64,000 nucleotides of DNA from NCBI GenBank assembly GCA_037447655.1, contig JBBHKE010001953.1:98790-162789 (forward strand), in the 5' to 3' direction. Below, piece by piece: positions 44,090-55,242 of the stretch (positions are counted from its first letter, which is position 1; each line of letters opens with the position of its first letter). Both the position numbers and the translations under genes were made by a program. The notes under the pieces are model-generated. The model saw only the letters and a list, made by a program, of their open reading frames with translations, was not told the DNA's origin and searched no databases. This DNA comes from Zygnema cylindricum (lineage: Eukaryota > Streptophyta > Zygnematophyceae > Zygnematales > Zygnemataceae).

Positions 44090-44342
44090 TGAGTTTAATT
44101 AGGGAAGGATAAGGAAAGAGAAAAACACGAAAGTTTAATTAGGGAAGGATAAAGAAAGAGAACAACAGGAAAACAGATAAGTCTATTACAACTAAAAAAA
44201 TACTACACAGAAACCTGGAACGGGTAAAAACACACCTACAAAACCCGAAAGCGTTCCACTCGTCTCAACCGATTTGCTTTGCATGTAAAAACACACCTTC
44301 AAAACCCGAAAGCGTTCCACTCGTCACAACCGTTTTGCTTTG
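44090..44342 (+). repeat. Two short tandem duplications
   Basis: A unit of about 45 bp (TTTAATTAGGGAAGGATAA...) is repeated at 44093-44180. A unit of about 61 bp (AAAACACACCT...GCGTTCCACTCGTC...) is repeated at 44226-44342. Confidence 0.8.
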
Positions 44343-45687
44343 CAGTAAAGGAAGAGAGGAGCACTACCAGCAACGAGTAGGAAAAAGGTTACCCTTTTTT
44401 TCCATCGGTATTTTTTTTTTTTTTTGACGTTACATGTTCTCTTATCTGATTGGTCCTCTAATTTTTTCATAAGTTTGCGAGGGAATGAATACTTGTACAG
44501 TTCACGTCTGTGCACTTCATTTTCGTAATTCTTCAAAAACGAAAAAAATGTATTCCGAACATGATGTCTGATGGCGCACGGCAGTTGCCATTTGCTATAC
44601 GTAGTTGGCGAGTTTTGATGCATAAAACTATATCTTTTTTCCGCCGCTTCGCTCCAAAACGGTCAAAACATACTGTCCCAACCGTCACCGCCGCGTTTTT
44701 TGTCATTTTATGAAATTTGGCGTACGGATCCCAAAAATTTTGACATCATTTTCCCTTTTTTCAAGTGTGAACCCCGCCATAGTTGTTCAATTGACATATT
44801 GCGCACGTATTTAATGCACCAATAGTACATACAATGCAACCAAACAATTATGAAGTGTTGATAAAATGCGTACGCGACTTTATACTAAGACATTATTTTC
44901 ACATTAATGACTAACTGTGTCCGTATATATTTGTACTTTTTTAAGTTTATTTAAGGGTGTTGTTTTAGGGTTGCTAGGGTTCTTTCGCATGTGCTAAAGT
45001 AACAGTTATTTTCTGACGTTTTCCTTCATAACTTAGAAAAAAACGAAAAAAATTGCAGCAATACCAAAAAATTGAAATTACCACCGTACAATTTGCGTTT
45101 CCCCAAAACTTTATATGTACTGCAGTTTGTCGTCCAGCGCGATGCAATTTGTCTCCTAACGCATTTCATCCCACTTTTGCGTCCTTCAATGTCATGTTTA
45201 AACTTTAGATGAAATCACTTCGCGAGGTGATTTAAAAAAAAAATCTATGAAGTGAGCGAATACACAGATGTTGTCGCACGTGTTAGACGTTTTTGACAAT
45301 TTTTGTGCGAGGATTACCAAAAAATAAACCCACTGCACATTTCCACCCTGTGCGTGACTTTTCCCGTGAGCTTTTTTCCGTACAACGGTCTTGGAAAGGG
45401 TCTTGACCAATGGACGCCATTTCCCAAAAGCGAAGTTCGTGAAGGGGCCTCTCTCTCTCCCTCTCCCACTAGCGCGTCTAACCCACAATTCTTCCAATGA
45501 AAAACGTCAATAATGGTATCAAATAAAAGATCTCTAAAAACGATTTTTTTTTACCATCTTTGGGCGTATTTCGATAACACGTAGAGTGGGAAAAGACAAA
45601 CACAAAATCTGAAAACCATGGCGGAAAATTATAATTTGTGACATCGACACTGTTATAATTTGAGTGTGACGTCAAAATGTCACAAAC
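44343..45687. other. No recognisable gene
   Basis: Short frames only; AT-rich. A palindromic TGAAATCACTTCGCGAGGTG lies at 45208-45227. Confidence 0.45.
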
Positions 45688-45965
45688 CCTAAACATCTAC
45701 AATGTCACAAGTAGCTCGACTTCTACAAGCGTCGCTATTTTGTAAACGTCATCAATTGTCCCGAATTTTGTAGTCGTCTACAACCGTCACAAATTACACC
45801 CACGTCTACATCTTTCACAATCTAAAGTAACAATTTCATTTCTTTACTTACAAATAGTCAGAAAGTAGTACGGAAAATCTTCGCTAAAAACAAAGTTACA
45901 AGACTAAAATTCCGGTTGCATGCGAAAGTACCCTTAGAATATATTTCTGTACATTCCATACTATT
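45688..45965 (-). repeat. Repeat T end, fragment
   Basis: Reverse-complement homology to 49180-49445 and direct homology to 29255-29513 (ACCCTAAACATCTACAA..., GTAGTCGTCTACAACCGTCAC). Confidence 0.5.
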
Positions 45966-46445
45966 TCAAAACAACTACCCTACATTTTAGTACATTTACA
46001 TATAATGTCTGTATATTTTCATACTTTTTAAGGTTATTTATGGGGGGGTTTAAGGGGAATTAGAGTACATTTCCTTAAATTTCCGTATATTGCAGTACAA
46101 CAACCTTACATCTTCTGGACATGCATTTAGGTCGTACAGTGTCCGTATATTTTCGTACTATTTAGGGTATTTAAAGGGGATTTTGGTGTTGTTTGGGTAC
46201 ATTCTCATACATTCGCGTTTATTTCAATGTAACTGTCTTCTTGTATTTTTGTACTTTTTAGGGTGATTTAAGGGGATTTTAGGGTTGTTAAGGTACATTA
46301 TTGTACATTCCCATATATTTCACTACAGTTGCCTTACATTTTCCGTACTTTTATGGTACACTTCCCGTATAATCACGTACATTTCCGTATATTTTACTTA
46401 ATTTCTAAGATTTTTACGGATATTTTAGGGTGTATTTAAGGGGAC
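45966..46445 (+). repeat. Degenerate minisatellite of about 120 bp
   Basis: Four or five diverged units sharing TTTCCGTATATT...GTAC, TTTTAGGGT(G)ATTTAAGGGGATT and TGTACATT. Unit length varies. Confidence 0.55.
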
Positions 46446-46633
46446 AGTGCCCATACATTTTCATAGATTATTTGGTACAGTTGAAATTATACAAAAATTA
46501 CAAAAAGTATAACATAGACGAATACGAAAGAAGTCCAAATCCGTACGAATTGAACATCCATCCTCCAAAAGGACAGCAAAGTCGTAACCTCCAGAATCGA
46601 CCTGAAACTTGTAAATCTAGAAGATTGTAGCGT

Positions 46634-46670
46634 CTAAGGGTGCGTCTCCATGTACTTGAAACTTAGAGTG
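46634..46670 (+). repeat. Repeat T terminal motif
   Basis: TAAGGGTGCGTCTCCATGT followed by ACTTGAAACTTAGAG, the left end of family T. No matching right end was found nearby. Confidence 0.5.
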
Positions 46671-47019
46671 TAAAACAAATGAAACTACTATTGAAGTTTG
46701 AACTCTTAATAATATGCGTCGTATGCTTTCCAAACCCGCAAGTATCATGTTGTTCGGGAAGTACATGTGCATTTGAAAATGTGTTATGTCAGCTCAAAGG
46801 AGACGATAGAAATTTGATACAAAAAAATTGACGTTAAATATCGAAATTAATGAAAAAAAAAATCGACACAAATACACAAAAAAATGTTGTTAACACAATC
46901 TTTATGTGCGTACGTTATGAGTTGCGCCATTATGTTTTAAATGCGAAATCCTTTTCGCGAAGGTAAATTGATGTCAAAAATAGTGTTGAAGGATATCATT
47001 CGGCAAAGATTTTTTTCGT

Positions 47020-47395
47020 CGATTTGGGTGGATTTAACTAGCCTGTACGAAGGCACATGGGCATTTCTTGGCCTATGCCAATTGTTAGGCTCTCATGGCT
47101 CGTCTGCCGTGGATCAAATCATTTTATTCCAAATGTACAAATTTTACATGTCTAGTGTGTGGTTAGTCTCCTCCTTGAAAACAAGAGAGGAGACCAGCGA
47201 GACACTGGATAGAATGAGCGTTTGCTTCGAAAACACCTAATAGGGCGGTGAACGTTGTTGCCTAAAATTTTGGAGAATCTTATCGAACCTCCAGTAAAAA
47301 TGTTTTTCAAAAAAAAAAGTAGTACAGCCTTGTACGAAAATGCACTTTTTCCAATAAACAACCTCACTTTTAGCCTGATGGAGGTTCACCCTTAT
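47020..47395 (-). repeat. Repeat U, copy 2
   Basis: Aligns with 20080-20440 (GGATAGAATGAGCGTTTGCTTCGAAAACAC-type segment, then GTACAGCCTTGTACGAAAATGC), ending CTTTTAGCCTGATGGAGGTT then CACCCTTA. Confidence 0.5.
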
Positions 47396-47499
47396 CCTTG
47401 TCTAAAACTTTGAAATCTCTATACAAGTTATTGACCTTTGGTCGTCCGTTTGAAAACCTTTAAATAGGCCGACTTTCTGTTCGTCTGTAACCCTGAACG

Positions 47500-47665
47500 G
47501 CGACATCAACTTTCAGGTAACTTTGTCTCTCGACCGACGTCACCAAACGGGTAACTTTGTCCCTTTGTCGACGTCACCAAATGGGTAGTTTTGTTCCCTC
47601 AGCCGACATCAGCAAACGGGTAGCTTTGTCCCTGGAGAACGACCTCACCGATCAGGTAACTTCAA
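47500..47665 (+). repeat. Minisatellite of about 35 bp, five copies
   Basis: Unit CGACGTCACCAAACGGGTAA then CTTTGTCCCTT, diverged between copies. Some units hold GACGTCAC, a CRE/bZIP-type core. Confidence 0.75.
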
Positions 47666-48003
47666 AGTACCCCCTCGGCAATCGTTTTTGACCGTCAGAT
47701 CTTGGCCGGTTGATCCTTTCAATGAATTTAGATAAAGCCGCCACTTGGAGCAATGAGTCTTCAACCGTCTATCCTTTGTTCGTGATCGGCCGATCATAGA
47801 ATGCCGACAGTTTAGAAGCTAGCCGTCCTTTTCAAGCAGTACGATTTCGTGCCGTAAATTATTTGCTGGATTTTTCGTCAATGGTTGTGTTGTTTTGGGT
47901 CGCGTCTACAAATGTCCGTACGGAAGTCTACAACAGCACAATAGTACTTCGACGTTTTGTTAAACAGGACACGGTCCATGCCCGTGTAACATGCATTGAT
48001 TAC

Positions 48004-48592
48004 TACACCGGGAATCGTTATTAGCGTTATGAACTCTATATCGGCGCCCCCAAATTTTGATTCCAAAACCCGAAATAGAATTAATAACACTAAATTTTAT
48101 TTTGCGTTAATTACGGTTTTAGAGAATTAGCGTTCATAATTCTAATTTATGATCTTATTGAATTGTGTAGTGTACGGACGTGTTAGTTTGTACAAAATGA
48201 TACTTTATTAAGTAAAAAAGTAAGAAAAATGGATTAAAATGATCGCGATTGCATGTAAAATTGCGCTCAAGATAAAAGACAAGTTGAGATCGTACCTATT
48301 TTAGTGTAGAAATATGTGTGGCGCAATAGTTATTCGCGCGAACACCCAAATTAGAGTTGTGAACAAATTAGAGTCAAAGGACGCAACAGTGTATGATTTA
48401 TCAAATTTTGTACTTTTACCTATTTTACCGTGAAGATCTTGATGGCAGATCCGTCGTACCAAAATTAGAATTATAGATCAATTAGAGTCAAACTTTTTTT
48501 TCAAAAAAAGTAGAAATCGTAATTAGTGTTAATAACCCTAATTATTTTTTAACACTAATAATTTCTCAGTGCTAATAACGATTCGCGGTGTA
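48004..48592. mobile_element. MITE family V, copy 2
   Basis: Left end TACACCGGGAATCGTTATTA, right end TAATAACGATTCGCGGTGTA, about 589 bp, no coding content. It stands three bases from copy 3. Confidence 0.6.
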
Positions 48593-48595
48593 CAG

Positions 48596-49156
48596 TACAC
48601 CGCCAATCGCTATTAGCGTAGTGTACGCTAATTCCGTCCCGCTTTTTTTTTATTATTCTCCAATAGCGTGGCTTATTCTATTTTTTTCTGTACGCCATTT
48701 AGGGTTATTTTCCAAGTACCGTAAAAAACAGAAGTACGTCATCTTTTAAATAGTGTGTTGTACGGTCAGAGTCAAATCGTACAAAACGTAACTTTTTAAG
48801 TGAAAAAGTACAATTCATTATGTTTAGTGGCCGCGGACGCATCAGAATTTGCGGTCTAAAAAGGGGATCAAATCGGGTTGTCAAATATCACGCTCGCATA
48901 TATTCGTCCAACAACCATGTTTCGACTGTGTGAACTTACGATTTGTGTACGATTTGTCAGATTTTGTACAAATAGCTATATTTGTGTAAGAATGTTTGCG
49001 ACCGACATTTATTTTTTTCAAAGACCCAAATTATAATTATTAAACAATTAGAATGTATGTTTTTTTTCAAAATTTTCAAATTCTTAATTAGCGTAAACCA
49101 CGGTAGTTATTCCTATACGCTGAAGAAACTTTTACGCTTATAGCGATTGGCGGTGC
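48596..49156. mobile_element. MITE family V, copy 3
   Basis: Left end TACACCGCCAATCGCTATTA, right end TATAGCGATTGGCGGTGCA, about 561 bp. The interior partly repeats that of copy 2 (AATTAGAATTATaaAACAATTAG-like, CACGGTAGTT). Confidence 0.6.
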
Positions 49157-49174
49157 AGTCCTTGGAAACGTGTG

Positions 49175-50112
49175 TAAGGGCGTGTCCTCATGTAACCGAA
49201 ACTTTGAAACGTTACTTTAGATTTTAGCGCCGATTTTACGGTGTACTTTTCAAAGTGTGCCTATGTCAATCGTTACTTGTGCGTTCATTACTTGGAATAT
49301 GTGACAATCGTAGACGTCTACAAAATGTGCGACAGTCTACGATACGAAATGTAGACGAGTACGAAACTACAAACTTCCTAAAAATGGCGACGGTTGTAGA
49401 CGTCGAGGTTTTTGTGACGTTGTAGATGTTTAGGGTTTTGTGACATAGCGAAGTCATGCTACCATGTGACGTCATCAGTACGTACATTTTCCGCCATGGC
49501 TTCCCGATTTCGTTTTCTTATCTTTTATCATTCGATATGCCATCACTTAGACCAAAAATATTCAAAAAAAATAAAAAAAATATAACTTTCAGTTGATACT
49601 ATTATTGCTGCATCTCGTGTAAATATGAAAAAAAGAGGAGTGGTCGAGTGAGAAAGAGGGGGAAAGAAGAGGACGCCGTAAAATTTTGCAAAGGACCCAT
49701 GAAAGAAAGTGGAGGTCCGCGACCCATGCAAATTTTTGTCCGTACATGTTTGTCATTTTCTTATGTGCATGCGCGTGACGAGGAGTGAAAAAAATAGCGT
49801 GTACTTTCCTTCGTGCAATTTTTTCAAAAACGTTTGACACTTGCAATCTAAGTTTTCTATTCGTCAATAGGTTAGTATTTTGATAAAAATCAGGTCGCGA
49901 TTTGATTCCAGTGCAAGTGTGAAGATGAGCTGGAAGTGGGTCGCGATGATAATAACGCCAAATTGCCGTACCCTCCAAGTTCCAAGATGACGCAAAATGT
50001 ACTTGTGTTTTTGCCCATTTTCGTACGGCGTAATATTTTCTCGTTACAAGTCCCATTTTCTGTGAAAACGACGGAAAAAAACCCTTACTTGAACACATGG
50101 GGACACGCCCTA
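49175..50112. mobile_element. Inverted-repeat element T, copy b
   Basis: About 938 bp, left end TAAGGGCGTGTCCTCATGT, right end ACATGGGGACACGCCCTA, near-perfect inverse of each other. There is no transposase. The interior matches scattered pieces at 29255-29513 and 30240-30889. Confidence 0.7.
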
Positions 50113-50390
50113 AGTTATTTTACTTTCTGTGGACCGGTGATAATTTACTTTAAAACACAATCTCCGATACGTTTTAACGTAAAGTTTGGAAATGACGTGG
50201 CATGACGTGGCCGTGGGTCGAAGAACACAAGACGACAAAATGTAATGCATTTTAAGTTTGAAACTGACGCAAATTGTACTTCAATTTTTCCCTATCTTTA
50301 TACGATTGTAGATTTTATCGGTACGGCACTACGTTTGTGATGAAAACGACAGAAAAAACATATAATTTGACACATGGAGATGCACCCTTA
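50113..50390. repeat. Repeat T, second right end
   Basis: Directly follows copy b and aligns with the right 250 bp of copy a (GGCCGTGGGTCGAAGAACAC, then AAGACGACAA), ending ACATGGAGATGCACCCTTA. Copy b may have inserted into an older T element. Confidence 0.55.
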
Positions 50391-50454
50391 CCATATAGTA
50401 TGTAGAATGATACTTGTCACGCATAACGATCCTGCGTGTACTTTGTAGAATGGA

Positions 50455-50762
50455 CTGAACTCCAATCGGGACTGCGTGATACTTACGTACAATACAGAGG
50501 CAAGGCAGGACCGAATGACAAAGAGACTGCGCAACAGTTACGTACAATACAAACGCACGCCAGAGCACTAACAGGAACTGCGCAACACGTCCGTACAAAA
50601 CGAACGCACACCAGAGGACCAAAAGGGACTGCACAACACTTCCGTACAACAAAAACGCACGCCAGAGGACCGAAAAGGACTGCGTAACACTTCCGTACAA
50701 CAAAAATGCACGCCAGAGGACCGAAAAGGACTGCGCAGAACTTTCGTACAATAAAGTCTTGC
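50455..50762 (+). repeat. Minisatellite of 51 bp, about six copies
   Basis: Unit GGACTGCGCAACACTTCCGT followed by ACAACAAAAACGCACGCCAGAGGACCGAAAA-like bases (51 bp). Since 51 is a multiple of three, long chance frames appear on the minus strand with a 17-residue period. No gene is inferred. Confidence 0.85.
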
Positions 50763-51207
50763 GCCACAGGACAAATGCACGTGACTCTTCAATCCAGTTC
50801 AAAATTTAGTGGTGAAGTACAAAAGAATTTATAGCTGACTGTAATCGTGGACCTAACAACTTTATCTTTTTTAAGCTCAAAGTCGACCATCCCGATACTT
50901 TTTTTCGGTATACTGGATCGATATATCGGAAAAACGTATATTCATCGGTTTATCGGACAAACGAATCTGTATAATACCGAGATACTGTTCTTTCGATGCA
51001 TGATACCGATGTATCGATTATCGCTAAGTCAAGAAAAGGTCCATATCGATTATTGATTACCGATACACGATACTTATCAACAAGATTATTTCAATATTAA
51101 TGGAGGCGTCTGCACCTCATTTCTACATTCGACGTTTTCATTTCGTTTCCGTTTTCAAGTTTTAACATACTCTCCATCCCTCAGTGTGACGTCACCGGTT
51201 TGCAACC
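50763..51207 (+). promoter_or_regulatory. Upstream region of the LRR/EGF gene
   Basis: A perfect CRE-type palindrome TGACGTCA lies at 51187-51194, only 14 bp before the start codon, so it is probably in the 5' leader. Several TATCGAT / CGATAT motifs occur at 50920-51070. No clear TATA box could be fixed. Confidence 0.3.
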
Positions 51208-54200
51208 ATGGCGGCCATGTTCACCGTCGTCGTGACGCTTTTGTTATCATGCCACGTGGCACTCATAACGGGAGCTTACAAAGGACCCATGGCCGAGACA
51301 GACAGTAATATTCCTTCTCCTTATCCCTCCTTCCTCCACGCATTTTTGCTCCTCTATCCCTCCGTTCGCACGTGCATAGTACCACTCTCACTCCCTCCCT
51401 TCGGCCGTCGCTCTTTGCTTCTGCAGAGTCCGGCGCCGCCTCTCGGTCTGTTTTCTCTCTAACATTTTTATGACTTCACACGTGTGAAACACCACACTAA
51501 ATTGCTGCCTTAGGACTTCACGCGTGTGAAACACCACACTAAATTGCTGCCTTAGGACTTCACACGTGTGAAAGACCACACTAAATTGCTGCCTTGTGAC
51601 TTCACACGTGTGAAACACCACACTAAATTGCTGCCTTAGGACTTCACACGTGTGAAACACCACACTAAATTGCTGCCTTAGGACTTCACACGTGTGAAAC
51701 ACCACACTAAATTGCTGCCTTAGGACTTCACACGTGTGAAACACCACACTAAATTGCTGCCTTATGACTTCACACGTGTGAAACACCACACTAAATTGCT
51801 GCCTTAGGACTTCACACGTGTGAAACACCACACTAAATTGCTGCCTTAGGACTTCACACGTGTGAAACACCACACTAAATTGCTGCCTTGTGACTTCACA
51901 CGTGTGAAACACCACACTAAATTGCTGCCTTAGGACTTCACACGTGTGAAACACCACACTAAATTGCTGCCTTAGGACTTCACACGTGTGAAACACCACA
52001 CTAAATTGCTGCCTTAGGACTTCACACGTGTGAAACACCACACTAAATTGCTGCCTTAGGACTTCACGCGTGTGAAACACCACACTAAATTGCCGCCTTA
52101 GGACTTCACACGTGTGAAAGACCACACTAAATTGCTGCCTTGTGACTTCACACGTGTGAAACACCACACTAAATTGCTGCCTTAGGACTTCACACGTGTG
52201 AAACACCACACTAAATTGCTGCCTTAGGACTTCACACGTGTGAAACACCACACTAAATTGCTGCCTTAGGACTTCACACGTGTGAAACACCACACTAAAT
52301 TGCTGCCTTAGGACTTCACACGTGTGAAACACCACACTAAATTGCTGCCTTGTGACTTCACACGTGTGAAACACCACACTAAATTGCTGCCTTAGGACTT
52401 CACACGTGTGAAACACCACACTAAATTGCTGCCTTAGGACTTCACACGTGTGAAACACCACACTAAATTGCTGCCTTAGGACTTCACACGTGTGAAACAC
52501 CACACTAAATTGCTGCCTTGTGACTTCACACGTGTGAAACACCACACTAAATTGCTGCCTTAGGACTTCCTACGCTGGTTGGTTGTGCAGAGGCGGCGTT
52601 GGAGGCCATGAGGGCCGCCGTAAAAAACAAGGCGGCGTTTCCGGAGATTAAATGCGACGCGTATTATTACACGTGCGATGGTTCTGGTCGCGTGTATTTG
52701 CTGTGAGTACTGTACTGTACTTGCCGCTCATTGTTAAAACGATTAAACGGTATACTTTAAATGTTTAAACATTTAAACGACTGCAAGAAGGTTGCAGGCT
52801 AAGGTGGTAACTGTATACACTGACATGTGATGTGTACGGTTTTAGGAAAGAATTCCGCACTGTATTTTATGTGACCTTTTCGTTTTGGGTCGTTGAAATC
52901 TTTCGCACGTAATTTGAGGAAGAGGGAGAAGGAGAGAGGAGTAGAGAGTGTGACAGAGAAAGAGCGAGATTGAAAGTTAGATTGACAGAGAGAGGGAGAG
53001 AGAGAGAGCAGGCTCATCTCTCTCGCTCTCCTCGTGAAAATAATGAGGGGGAGAGAGAGGGAGAAGGACAAGGAGAAGGAGAAAGAGAGGAGAGAGGGAG
53101 GGAGAGGGGGAGAGGGAGGGGGAGGAGAGAGGAGGGGGAGGGGGAGGGGGAGGTGGGAGGGGGAGGTGGGAGGGGGAGGTGGGAGGGAGAGGGGGAGGGG
53201 GGTTGGAGAAGGGGGAGGGGAATGGGGGACGGAGGAGGGGGAGGGAGGAGGGGGAGGGGGAAGGAGGATGGAGAGGGGGAGGGGGAGGGGGAGGGGAAGG
53301 TGGAAGGACGGAGAAAGGGGAGAGAGAGAGAGAGACCCCCTCTCCCGCTCTTCCGCTCTTCCTCCTCTTCCGCTCTCTCTCCCCCTTTAAGTTTGTAGGA
53401 TCTTAGCAAAGTGAGAGAGAGAGAGGGAGAGAGAGCAAGCGAGAGCAGGTTCCTCTATTTCTCTCTGAGTTTTACCACTGCACTATTGTCCTGCGTGACT
53501 CGACACTGTTTTTTGCTTTATATTTAGTGTGCGCATATCAGTGGCTGCCTAATCCGTACAGGAAATCGCACTATATTTAGTGTGGGTGTTTACAGCCGCT
53601 CTCTCTACTTCGATGACTTTTGAGACCGATAATAAGGAAAGGGAGACTTTTGAACGGGGCTTCGGGAGGGAGACAAAAGTGGGAAGAGGGAGGTGAGGGA
53701 ACAGGAGAGAGGGGAGAAGAGAGAAGAGAGGTTTGGGAAGGGGAGAGAGGGAACGAAGTGCCTTATTCAACAACCAATGGGAGGGGGGAGTGCAGAGTTC
53801 TATCTAACAAAGGATTGCAGGGACATATAGCACCAGAGATTGGGAACCTCACACGACTGACACAATTGTGAGTGGATATTGAGAGAGAGAATCTACCTCC
53901 TACCAAAAGAAATTTGAAAATGTGGGAGGGAGCTCAACGAGAATTCCTGATCGGATATCCATGATACACTTGTTAGTTTGCATTCCATACTAAATAGATC
54001 TTCTGGTTGAGCGGTTTCACAGGTATATGCAGTCCAACCGTTTGAGTGGAAACATTCCATCGTCCATCGGTCAACTGAAATTACTTGAAGACTTGTAAGA
54101 CGTATGACATGATAGTTTTATTTGCACGATAGTTTTTCTAACTTATTGCAAGGGTACTTTAAATGCTTGTGGTTTCATCCAGCGACCTATATTGGATAAG

Positions 54201-55124
54201 GGGTGTGACAAAGGACAAAAATAGGATAGGGTATTGGGGAATTGGGGTGGGTTATTTAGAATTCTAACGTGTAATTAGAAAACATAATTTTCATTGGAAT
54301 AGCCGCTTGTTCCCAAAACGCAACAGTAATCTTGGTTAAGAATACCAATTGTTTAGCAAGAAAACACCATATACATGTGTTTCTGGAATGTGGGTAATGA
54401 GGAGCAGAGAGGGAGGTTTTCAATGACTTTAACAGCTAAAACTGTCAATGTGCGTACCTCAATGCTCAATACTTAACATAGTATTCACTTAAAAATATTC
54501 TATCTTTTACATTACATTGGAGTCCGTATTTACTTCGTTTGGTTGGGCTTCTCAAAGACATCTAGAAGACAACCAATTGAGTGGAAATATCTCAACTACC
54601 ATCGGTCAATTGAAATCCCTTGCATTCTTGTAAGGTACATAAAATGTGAGCTATTATGTGTATACACTAGATTCAGATGGTTTTTTGTAGCTACTATGAT
54701 ATTCTTTAAGCCCATTATGCATAATTATCCGAAATATTCTCTTAGGCATGTCTGACGTTTGCATTTATGTCTTTATGTTCATTTACGTTTAATGTTTTAT
54801 TTTCTATTCCTGTGAAAAAAATGTTTTAATATTCAAATATTCTATGTTCAAATCACATAATGCATGATTTGCGTTAGACCTGAAACACAGTTTTGCCCCG
54901 ATATGTTTTATTTTAACCTTTTGGCACTTTACACGTGTAATGAATATAGACATCCTAGCAATTAAAATAGATTCTGACACCACACAGATTTCGTTTGGAT
55001 GCAATTGATTTCTTTATTCCATTTACTATTCCATTTCCGAAGACATCTATTTCTATTTACCCCCCCTTTTTTTTCATCTTTTTTCATCTTTTTAGTTTTG
55101 TTCTTCTTTTTCATTTTCTTTTTC

Positions 55125-55158
<34 letters not shown>

Positions 55159-55211
55159 TCCCTTTTTTTTTCTTTTTTTTTTTTTTTTTTTTTTTTCTTT
55201 TTTTTCTTTTT

Positions 55212-55242
<31 letters not shown>

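Noticed and set aside
49589-50098. A 169-residue minus-strand frame
   Set aside because: It lies inside MITE T, has no known motif and is broken in the related copy at 30240-30889.
51388-52545. A 385-residue repetitive protein on the minus strand
   Set aside because: The frame is open only because the unit length is a multiple of three. It has no ATG at its start, and the array lies within an intron of the plus-strand gene.
51468-52569. CRISPR array
   Set aside because: Units are directly adjacent, 42 bp, with no unique spacers, and the host is a eukaryote.
52970-53409. Several long Gly/Glu/Arg or Pro/Ser-rich open frames
   Set aside because: Low-complexity purine tract open in many frames at once; intronic.
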